Positions 20,119 to 29,103 of a stretch of 64,000 bases of DNA are shown here, one piece after another. The notes under the pieces were generated by a model. The model saw only the letters and a program-made list of their open reading frames with translations, was not told the DNA's origin and ran no database searches. A program made the translations under genes and the position numbers. Every line of letters begins with the position of its first letter. Position 1 is the stretch's first letter. Origin of the DNA: Malachius bipustulatus (lineage: Eukaryota > Arthropoda > Insecta > Coleoptera > Melyridae); NCBI GenBank assembly GCA_910589415.1, contig OU342634.1:2356001-2420000 (forward strand). The letters run 5' to 3'.

Positions 20119-23100
20119 GAAGAAGAAAAACTTTATTGAATAAAGTGGACTGCCCATTTAACTTGGGTTGCATTAATACACAGCATATCGATCAATCAAA
20201 AAAATGACATAAATATTAAAAATTGTAACATAAATAATAATTAAAGAACATTAATTTTAGGAATAAATGTGTTTGTTTATGATTCTGATGGAATCTATTA
20301 AAATTTGTTCAGAAATTTCGTTAATTATTTCTGAGTTCAGGTTAAAGCGATTGAAGAATTCAATTACACTTTTACCGATTGTACCACGACTACCAAACCA
20401 AAGGCCGATGACTTCCCATTTGCGCATGCCAAAACTTGGTGAATATTTGCTCTGGTAAAAATTAAAACATTTTTCATAAATATTCTTTTTTTCTAATTGA
20501 ATTTTATCATCTTGATGACAGTCATTACTTTCAAAACGAATTGTAGGGTCGATAATAAAGGCAGAGTCTGTTTTTGGATCAAATGCAATAATATCACTGA
20601 AGCGATTAAGACCATCAGTGTCTACGGCGTGTACTTCTTCATAGCATACAAATTTTTTCTCTTTTAAAACTTCAGTAATTCGGTGTTTAACATTATGATG
20701 GCGGTTAATGATTAGGCTGTTGTTCGCTTTACAGTTTCCAATTACATGGGAGGGTATTTCTCTCTGCTGTTCGTTGCATCGTCGGCAGAGGTTGGAACTG
20801 TGATTTGAACCAGGGACACCATTCAAATTTGCGTAATTAATGTTGAGTTTGATAGCTGAAGTCCAGTCGGATGTTGATAATTTGCTCTTTGTGAAAATAA
20901 ATTTATTCGTTTTTGTATAAGTTTGAAAATGTTTGACTCCTATTCCTTGATATGAGCATTTGTTCCATTCTTCAAAAGCTGATAATCTAAGTTTGGTTCG
21001 AATTTCTTTGGTGGATTTGCCTTCGATTGATAATGATTGAAGGCAGTCTAACTGCTCCTTTTTAAAATCACATACAGAATGTAAAAGATTGTCGTTAATA
21101 AGATCTAGTTTCTTTGCTATATTGCAAAAGGTTGTAATTTGACTTCCCATTTTGCTCTCATTAAAGCTAGTCCTCGAAGATTACGTGAAGCATAAAACAT
21201 ATTACTGTTTGTGTTGCTCGGAAGTCCAATAATTTCTTTAACTGTTCTTCGAATCATAACGTCTAAACCATCAGTAACATATGAAGGGATTTTGTTGATC
21301 GGAGCAGATTGTATAGGATAGATTAATGTTGGAAATATATATTGATTAATTATGTTAATTTTCTGATCTGGTTTTAATAGGGGAGAACTTGACAGCTTTT
21401 GTAAATTTGTTTGAAGACATTCAATTATGTTATCATCGAATATTAGTTCACTTTCAAAACTGCATCCTAAATAGCGTATTCGTTCATTTTGCTTCAGACT
21501 TCTTATGATATGTCCATTTGATAGTTTAAGAGGAATATCTGTAAGCTTACCAGAAGAAATATTAATAGCATGACTTTTGCTATGATTGATTTCAAGACCT
21601 ATTTGATTAAAAAGGTCCTCTGTTAGATCGATTGTTCGTGTAGCTGACTGTTCATTTGATGCTGTTACTACTTGGTCATCTGCAAAACCAGTTAGACATA
21701 GACGATCATAATTATTGTCAAGTTCATAACCATATTTGTTTGCATAACTGGGATCACAAATTTCTTCATAAATGTAATTGATTGCTAAATTGAATAAAGT
21801 TGGTGAAGTTGGTCCTCCTTGTGGGACCCCTCTTTTAATAGCTATTGAAGAACTTGAAAGATTTCTTATGTTAATTTTTACCTCATTATTTTTAAGCATA
21901 TTCATTAAAAGTGAACAGATATTTTTTGAAACGCCATGAGATGCGAGGCATTTTTCAATATGGAGATGTCCAACTCTATCAAAGGCTTTTGAAATGTCTA
22001 AAAATGATATCACACAGTTTTCTTTATTCTTTTTTGCTTTTTTCAAACAGCCATTAATAAGTCGAGTGTTTACATGACAACCAGGAATATTATTAACAAA
22101 TCCACGTTGATTACTGTTGATATCTATTTGTTGACGAAGGCATTCATCTAAAGCTTTCTCAATAATTCTTCGAATCACTGAATATATAGTTATTGGTCGC
22201 CAGTTAGATATATCTTTTTCATTACCACCTTTGTCAATCAAAATCATACGACCTTTCAGAAGTGCTGTTGGTACAAATCCAGTGTTTAACATGATGTTAG
22301 CAATGGTAGTAATTGCTTCTGTTGTGTCCAGGTTCTTAACTGTTCTGGCAAGTACACGATCAGGTCCTGGTGATGTGTCAAAATTGGTTGATTTGATGTG
22401 TTTCCTAATATTTTCTTGAGTTATTCTTACATCAGGATTTGTTGTGTAAGATGGATAAGATTGGAGTGTTAATTCATTTTTGTTCTCAAATATACGTTTA
22501 AAATGGCATTCAAGTTCATTGATGGCTATATTACATTGACGTTGATTACCCGAATTCATGATTTCTCTAACTACTTTCTTGCGTCGGTTATAGTAATTGA
22601 ATTGGGCTAAATCATATTCGTATTTGTTTCTACGTCTTTGTCGTGTCAGCTTATTTGTTCTTTGTGGATTGGATGACATTAAAGTTGACGAAGGATTTCT
22701 ATCTTTTCTTTTCTTCCGCATTCGATAGTATTTAACATTTGGATGAATTGGTCCAGGTAATCTTTCGTTTGCTTCAAATAAAAATTTTAGGAAATTAGTA
22801 ACAATTTCATCAATTTTTTTGGTGTCGATTGGATGTGACTGTTCAATATCATTTAATATTCGTGTCCATTTTTGGCATTCAGAGTTAATGTCCGTTAATT
22901 TTGGAGTGGGCTCATTTCTTGATGTTTCTAATAATTCAGATAATTGGTGAGATGATTGGCGTGTTTTCATAAGGATGTTTTGACTTAACAATTGATTTGC
23001 TTCAGTAGGATGTCGTTTACTTCGATGTATTTTCATACCTCTTTCTGTCACAAAGGATTGATTACATACATCGCATTGAGAATAAGATTCAGTTTGTAGT

Positions 23101-23568
23101 TCGATATTTAAATTATTGGTATTGTCCAAATTATTAATTATTTTTTCTTCGGTCGGTTTCAAAATTTTTTTTTGAAGAGCATATCTATTAAAGGAATCAT
23201 TTTTGTATTTCTTGTTTTCAATATGATCTGATGATGATGGACCCGCTTCTCGTAGGTCTTGAGAACATATTTTAAAAACTGGCAACAAATTGGGCGTCCC
23301 ATTTTTTTGGAAATGTTGTAAAAGATGATCATTATTGGAATATTCGTCATCACTTGACATTGACGTAATATAAATTTTTTAAAATTTAAATGAAATAACT
23401 TTAAATAAATCCATTTTTTCTAAAAATTACTATTATCACATTAGAAAAAATACTGTTCTATATACTGTAAAACTTTAAAAATAAAATATCAATATAAAAA
23501 TACTTAAAATTCACTAATATGTTCACGACCGAATAGAGCTTGATCTTGACACAACTACTGTCAATCAA
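20119..23568 (-). mobile_element. R2-like non-LTR retrotransposon, about 3.45 kb
   Basis: On the minus strand the element has a leader of about 200 bp (23361-23568), one long coding region broken by a single frameshift (23360-20257), and a 3' untranslated region of about 140 bp with AATAAA just before its end near 20119. The right flank carries an (AATT)n microsatellite and the left flank is the end of a MITE palindrome. No 28S rDNA is seen on either side, so this copy is outside the classical R2 target. No target duplication is evident. Confidence 0.75.
20257..23360 (-). pseudogene. R2-type retrotransposon polyprotein (zinc finger, RT, RLE endonuclease), one frameshift
   Basis: The product would nick target DNA and reverse-transcribe element RNA at the nick. 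The first 747 codons (23360-21117) carry one C2H2 finger near residues 95-120 (CDVCNQSFVTERGMKIHRSK), a basic linker, and a reverse transcriptase with SPGPDRVLARTVKNLD, VISFLDISKAFDRV, KRGVPQGGPTSPTLFNLAIN and the catalytic LTGFADDQVV. A one-base frameshift near 21120-21150 separates these from 297 further codons (21150-20257) with the CCHC knuckle CRRCNEQQREIPSHVIGNC and the restriction-like endonuclease core RFSDIIAFD...AFIIDPTIRFE. The usual PD of that core is SD here. A single N-terminal finger and an RLE domain fit the R2/R8/Hero-like group. Only one lesion is visible, so the insertion is fairly young. Confidence 0.85.
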
Positions 23569-23604
23569 TTAATTAATTAATTAATTAATTAATTAATAAT
23601 TAAT
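23565..23604. repeat. (TTAA)n microsatellite
   Basis: About ten repeats of AATT/TTAA at the junction between the 5' end of the R2-like element and the right part of the host MITE. Confidence 0.9.
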
Positions 23605-23984
23605 TGATTTCCAATAATAAAAAAGATATGGGGAAAATAAGAAATTTTGGTTTTGCAGTTTTTTCAGGATATTTCAGAAACGACTGAAAATATAAAAAAA
23701 AAATCAAATTCTTATTAAGCATAAAATTGTGCAACTTTTCTCTAATTTAAGCGACTCTGTATATCTCTTGCCGTTTCCAACATACCTACCCATGTACTGC
23801 ATTTTAAACTGGACAGTGGACACCCGGTATTTGTAACTTGTTGTGTTAATTTCCTCTTCCAAGCTTTACTCATAAATTGGCAGTGGTACGAATGATCGGA
23901 AGGATTCATTATCAGATTGTGAATTTTCGTCCAATGTTCACGTTTTTGAACTTTTCCTTTTTTTTTTAAAGGGGGAGCATCGGT

Positions 23985-24190
23985 CTTCACTATGTATAAG
24001 ACAAAGTCGCTCCACACCGGTAATATGGGTTTGGAGCCTCTTGCTCATACACCCAGCCTCAAGTATGCCAAACAAATAGTAGAACGGACATCACAGACAC
24101 CCAGAGCCTTCACCGAGAATCGAACTCAGTCCGCCGGGTTCAGTGATTCAGCAGACCGCCCACTGAACCAATCGGCCACCGGTGTGCTCA
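23985..24190 (-). mobile_element. tRNA-derived SINE
   Basis: Reading the minus strand from 24190, GGTGGCCGATTGGTTCAGTG contains an RNA polymerase III A box (TGGTTCAGTGGG), and GAGTTCGATTCTCGG contains a B box (GTTCGATTC) about 45 bases later. That is the spacing of a tRNA promoter. The sequence continues about 110 bases beyond the tRNA-like head into unrelated sequence (GGCATACTTGAGGCTGGGTG). This is the structure of a tRNA-headed SINE. The 3' end and target duplication were not resolved. Confidence 0.7.
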
Positions 24191-24199
24191 AAGAACTTC

Positions 24200-24780
24200 T
24201 GATAAACAATTAGTACTCGAAGTAGTGGGAATTAAATCTGCTAGTTCAGGCAGGAGGACCTCACCTCAGGTATTCTTAAAATGTGGAAAAATCATGCTTG
24301 GAGTGCGAATAAAGATCAAGAACTGAATATAAGTACAATCTCATCCCTCAGCAGGATGACTTTAACTTACCTATTATGTGCCTTTAATCTAGAAACTGAA
24401 GTATTAGCAAGGTATTTCTCACATATTCGCATGTTCCACAACACATAAAGGAACATAATTTTTATTGTTATTTATTTTAATTTCGGTGAATTGGAGCTCA
24501 GAAATATTCCTGAGTTTTGACTTCTGCCAACCATCGTAATCTATTGTGTGTGGTAGTGGGATTCAATTAACCATAATAATAATAAAATAACATAGACAAT
24601 AATAATTTGTTATCAAAACAAACATAGAACATAACCTTGCTTTTCAATTATTTTCGTTCTTTACCTATTCTTTACATTATTCTTTACGTATTGTTTACGT
24701 TAAATGTAGAGGATGAATTCTTTACGCGCAAATTCTGACGCACTGTCGAAACCTCTGACCTCTGGCTCTGGCTCTGGCCT
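24200..24780. other. Non-coding spacer with TTCTTTAC motifs
   Basis: No gene. TTCTTTAC is repeated several times at 24655-24725, like the sequence at 17643. Confidence 0.4.
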
Positions 24781-24784
24781 AACA

Positions 24785-25395
24785 ACAGTAAGCACATTCT
24801 CGTAGATTGCGTACACGATACACATATACACGGTATGCCGATTGCTGTTACTATTTTGGTTATTACTGCGCAATGGCGTCATGTGGTTTTATTTTGACTT
24901 AAAGTATTAATCGCGGCGAGGTTGTTTATCAGATAAATGTCAAATTATATTGCTTCCATCCTTTTTGCTTGTGTTTTTCTTTGTGCTAGATCTATTATGG
25001 AAAAATCTTTAATTTTTTTTCGAAAAAAATAAAATGAAATTTTCACAATTTTTTTTAATGTTATTGATTTTTGATTTTCATGATTTTTTTTGTACCAAAC
25101 GATATAAAAAAACAATATGGCGGCTATGAGAAAAACAAAAGTTGACGATGAAAACTCTGAGATTCAGTTGGCCTTGAAAAATTTTTAAACGATAAATGGA
25201 TAGCTGTTGCCGACTTATGCAAGCCTACAAAGAGTTATTTATTTATTCCTGACAAAAAAAAAGATATGAGGAATCTCATGGTATAGTCTTAGATAGAACC
25301 ACGTGACGTCACAAGACCGGAACGCAGCCTGCGCGTCATCGTCTATCGGCATACCGTATACATGCGTATCGTGATTGCGTAGAGCTCACACTGGC
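24785..25395. repeat. Inverted repeat flanking about 510 bp
   Basis: About 24785-24835, read in reverse as CAATCGGCATACCGTGTATA, pairs with 25345-25390 (CTATCGGCATACCGTATACA), each followed by GTATCGTG and a GATTGCGTA-like end. The arms are about 45 bp with few differences. The interior includes a truncated copy of the repeat with GCAAGCCTAC / CAATATGGCGGC (25000-25260). No gene was seen. Confidence 0.6.
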
Positions 25396-25910
25396 CGTCA
25401 ATGCGTCATTCTGTCAAGTAACTGGAAATCTCTCGAAGTGACATTTCCCTGCTTGGGCTAAATAATTCATTATAAAAAAATGTAGATACAAACAAAGACA
25501 AAAATAAAATAATAAATTAAATTGTAAATTGTACCTACTTAGAAAAACCAAATCTAATTGGTACATGCAAATACAGTACATGGCTGTGACATGGTACAAC
25601 GGTATCTGTGTACCAAGAGCATTCATTTAGAGTAAGTACAAAAATGAAATAGAAATCTTGAGACTAGTTTTCGAAAAATAGTACTTTGTGATTTTTTAAG
25701 CTATTTTGTCGAAAAGTAAAAACCACTCTGCATATCAGGTCGGTTTTTTGTTATTAAATTACACTTATTAGCCTAAAAAATTACCCATTCATTCTAACTC
25801 ACATTGCAGTCTGACACTTTACCACCTCTAAATTTTCAAATGCAAATGTGAAAGGTGAGCTTTGTGACACCTCATTTGAAAGGTCTAATCTGTAATACTT
25901 ACAGTAGATA

Positions 25911-26331
25911 TTTTGGTAATTATGGAGATGATCGGCATGGGTATAGGGCGAAATGGCTTATACTATCGGATAGCTTGCGTCTCTAGGAGTATCAAGGTAC
26001 CATTGAATTTTTGCGGCGGCAAGTAATAGTCGAGAAATAAGGCCTTAAAGTGTCAACCTTGCCCTAATACGTGTATTCGTACATATATGCTCGAACGGGA
26101 AGCATGCCTCCATCGTTGTGTGTCCGACGGAGTGCGAGCTTCCTGTTCGAGCGCATATGTACGAATATACGCGTATTAGGGCAAGGATGAAACTTTGAGG
26201 CCTTATATCTCGACTATTACTTGCCGGCGCAAAAATTCAATGGTACCTTGATACTCCTAGAGACACAAGCTATCCGATAGTATAAGCCATTTCGCCCTAT
26301 ACCCATGCCGCTCATCTCCATAATTACCAAA
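25911..26331. repeat. Near-perfect 421-bp hairpin
   Basis: The left arm (about 25911-26114) and right arm (about 26124-26331) are near-perfect reverse complements: TTTTGGTAATTATGGAGATG against CATCTCCATAATTACCAAAT, then CGGCATGGGTATAGGGCGAA, AGGTACCATTGAATTTTTGC, and TTAGGGCAAGG. The stem continues inward to CCTCCATCG/CGACGGAG with a loop of only about 9 bases. Differences are scattered single bases. No TA-flanked CAGGG tip is visible, unlike the other palindromes here. If transcribed, it would form a long double-stranded RNA. Confidence 0.85.
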
Positions 26332-26339
26332 TTATGATA

Positions 26340-26780
26340 TTCAAGATAATATCAAGCAAATACAATTTTTACGTAGTAAGTAGTATAGCAATAAGGCACT
26401 ACATACTTCCAATTACTTATACCTATCGTACTTACTTAATACTACTCTCCAAAGTACTACTCTTAGATAGGAATTCGCTCGCGGTACCACCTCGTGACGT
26501 AACACGAACTGTTTGATTACGTATTATTGTAGTGTCGCGAATCTGGAAATTCCCACTGGCACGTTGTAGTACCTTTGGTCACTGTACTGTCATACTGTCA
26601 CTGCCTTTTTCTATTTATTATATTGTTATTTTGCAGATTGTGCAAGCACTACAAGCGTTTATAAAGTCGTGCATGAGTTACGGCAATACTAATTGTCCCG
26701 TTCAACATCAGCAGGGCAGGACATCCTTGTAAGACAAAATGATCAAAATGTAAGCATCAGATTATGATCAATTTATGGAG
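26340..26780. other. Possible upstream region of the zinc-finger pseudogene
   Basis: No ORF was recognised. A CACTGTACTGTCATACTGTC stretch near 26580 and a TTTGCAG acceptor-like site near 26632 lie upstream of the zinc-finger pseudogene, but no exon can be supported. Confidence 0.3.
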
Positions 26781-26788
26781 TCTGAAGC

Positions 26789-27650
26789 TTGCTGCTGATC
26801 TCGGCGAAGTTGAAGTGTGCATGTGAACAAAACGATGCTGGTTGCGTTTCTTCCGAATTAAATAATTTTGAGAACTGTTTTCCGGCAACTTTTCTTATAA
26901 AACAAGAGCCCGAAGACTCATCAATGTCGGCCTTGAAAGAAGAGATTGACATCGTGGACCATAAACCGGGCTGGGAGCTGCTGACCGGGAGTCGTGCTAG
27001 CGTTGGAATGTTTCAGGATGAAGCAAAAGACGACAAACAAGACGATTTTCCGGTAAAAAAAGAAGGCGAGGACTCATCGACTTAGGCCTTGAAAGAAGAG
27101 ATTAACATCAAGGACCATAAACCGGGCTGGGAGCTGCTGACCGGGAGTCATGCTAGCATTGGAAATTTTAAGGATGAACGCGATTGGTGTGAATCTGTTC
27201 AAGAAAGTGAAGCACGTCAGGCACAGTCTTCTGAGAGTACAAGCCAAGAAGGGAGCGATGTTTTATTGTGCTCATTGCTCTTATAAAACAAATAAGAGAG
27301 CTATGTAATTACATCCGACATTATAATTTTATTTTAAACACCAACAATGGAAGTTTACAAATGCAGTGAATGTTCATATAAAACAAAAAATAAAAGTCAT
27401 TTGACTGGATATTATAAATGTCAACATGCAAAAGAACCAAAAATATACAAATGCCAGGAATGTTTATTTGAAACAAAATATAAAAATTGTCTCACTAAAC
27501 ATTATAAATGGAAACATTCAAAAGATTCTGAAGTGTACAGATGTCAGGAATGTCTTTTGAAACGAGATATAAACATCATTCCACCCAACATTATAAAAAT
27601 AAACATTCCAATGAAGCTGGAATGTAGAAAAATGCTAGGGATGTTTATAT
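26789..27650 (+). pseudogene. C2H2 zinc-finger protein, broken, with internal tandem duplication
   Basis: The first part (26789-27280) encodes an acidic N-terminus with FLIKQEPEDSSMSALKEEID, then DHKPGWELLTGSRASVG. A second, near-identical unit (ALKEEINIKDHKPGWELL, TGSHASIG) follows in the same frame after a TAG at 27083-27085. The same codon is TCG in the first unit, so a TCG-to-TAG change is likely. The units are 156 bp apart and arose by tandem duplication. After a frame break and a short gap, 27347-27652 encodes zinc fingers YKCSECSYKTKNKSHLTGYY, YKCQECLFETKYKNCLTKHY and YRCQECL, the last decayed. Such KQEPED...C2H2 proteins are a common, fast-expanding insect transcription-factor type. 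This copy is a pseudogene or a much damaged paralogue. Confidence 0.75.
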
Positions 27651-27824
27651 GAAACAAAAGATAAAAGTTGTCTCACTACACATATAACGGCAAACATGCA
27701 AATGATGTATGTAGTATGTAGTTATGAAGATATCGGATGCAATATAATACATACAATTCTTAAAATCTGTATTATTTTATAGGCAATAATCTTTACCTAT
27801 ATACTACCTATATTAATAATTTAT

Positions 27825-28393
27825 ACGTAAGGAGTCATATGGAAACCTTTTTTATTTTCCAATTTGGAAAAAAGTATTTTCTCCATAAAAAGTAGTGCTT
27901 GGTCTAAAACTTATAACGAAATTGTCAATCAGACAAAAAATTAAATTTTTGCAGACGTGTGTATGAGGCTTGTCCAAAAACACGAATATTGCCAAAGAGT
28001 AAAGTACATTTATTTTTGACAATATCAAAGATAGTTACTTAAAAAAGTTGATCAGAATTGGAAACAACATTCAAATATGCAATTTATCAAAAAATATAAG
28101 TTTCAGAAAAAAATCGACTCATCAGTCATGTTTGAATTTTTATCCTGCTTTTTTTAATTTACTGATCATCTAATCTGATCAACTTTTTTCCATAATATTT
28201 ATTATTATTATTATTTATTGATATTGTCAAAAATAAAGATATTTTCTCTTTGGCAAGATTCGTGTTTTTTCATTAACCTCGTATACGACTGCAAAAATTT
28301 GATTTTTGTCTGATTGGCTATTTTGTTTTAGGTTTCAGATCAAGTGCAACATTTTATGGAGAATAACTTTTTCATATGACTCCAACTTACGTA
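27825..28393. mobile_element. Palindromic MITE, about 569 bp
   Basis: The left arm from about 27825 (ACGTAAGGAGTCATATGGAA) is matched in reverse by the right arm ending about 28393. Shared blocks are TTTCTCCATAAAA, CAATCAGACAAAAA, AAATTTTTGCAG, AACACGAAT.TTGCCAAAGA and TTTATTTTTGACAATATC. The centre contains TTGATCAGA on both sides. Flanks and target duplication are unclear. No coding capacity. Confidence 0.75.
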
Positions 28394-28420
28394 GACATAT
28401 ATGTGCATTTTTTTAGTATA

Positions 28421-29089
28421 CAGGTGTCCGTTTTTCGAGGCTAACCATGTATATCTCGCTTATCGCAGTAGAGATACGAGGTAGGTTAAATTGGAGCAAA
28501 GTTGCGTATTATTATGCCGAGTAATAATCTGAAAAAAATTCAGGATTTTTTCAGTCGTTGCGAATCTCTTACATAATAATCTACAGGGTGGAAATTTTTT
28601 GAGCTACCCATCATTGGGATCTCTTAAACGCTAAGATATACAGGGTCCGTTAAATTATAAAAAAAGCTGCTCTATTTTGTGGCCATCTCGAATCCGTCGA
28701 GACATACAAGATATCTGGGACCGTTCCTGAAATATCCTGAAAAAACTGAAAAATCGATATTTCTTATTTTTGCCATATCTTTTTTATTATTGGAGATTAA
28801 TATATAATTTTTATGTAGGTTCACATAAGCCGTTAAGAGCTATCCATCTGACATTTAAAAAATTTTCAAAGCCAACTAGATCCCAGAGTTTTCATAGTCA
28901 ACTTTTTGTTTTCCTTATGACCGCCGATATGCAATTGAATTTTTAGTAGGAAATATCCTTGGTAAAAACTGTAATAAATAAATTGTATCCACCCTGTATA
29001 TTATTTCGAAATTTCGACAGCGGCTTAAGATATTCGAGATAAAGCAAAACTTTTTCTATGGAATGACTTTTATTCCTAAGATGCAAAAT
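28421..29089. repeat. Left part of a palindromic-family repeat, split by the RLE retroelement
   Basis: A TA-flanked tip CAGGTGTCCGTTTTTCGAGG starts at 28421. Internal tips CAGGGTGGAAAT (28574) and CAGGGTCCGTTAAAT (28640) suggest layered insertions. The block from 28640 (GTCCGTTAAATTATAAAAAA, then GTGGCCATCTCGAATCCGTC and TGAAATATCCTGAAAAAACT) is the same family as 34097-34524. The retroelement at 29104 interrupts the unit, which resumes at 31933 and may end near 31975. Confidence 0.6.
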
Positions 29090-29103
29090 AAGGAAGTTTA
29101 ATT
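29090..29103 (+). repeat. Target-site duplication, left copy (14 bp)
   Basis: AAGGAAGTTTAATT at 29090-29103 is repeated exactly at 31919-31932, directly after the A-rich tail of the retroelement. This is the signature of target-primed reverse transcription. Confidence 0.9.

Larger units (their letters stand above)
19381..23827. mobile_element. Palindromic MITE (CCAGGTGTCC tips) split by an R2-like element
   Basis: The left tip CCAGGTGTCCAGTTTAAAAT and the right end, read in reverse CCGGGTGTCCACTGTCCAGT, are flanked by TA (19379-19380 and 23828-23829). The left portion is 19381-20118 and the right portion about 23569-23827; together they make about 1 kb. Within the left portion, about 19597-20118 is a separate palindrome bounded by AGGCTTACATAAGTCGTTAA and CGACTTTTGTAAGCCTGC, a unit related to sequence at 25000-25260, 28790-28930, 34260-34340 and 52330-52780. 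The R2-like element interrupts the right shoulder. Confidence 0.8.

Noticed and set aside
24100..24185. Possible functional tRNA gene
   Set aside because: A and B boxes are present but the acceptor and other stems do not pair convincingly and the unit continues into unrelated sequence, which fits a SINE head.
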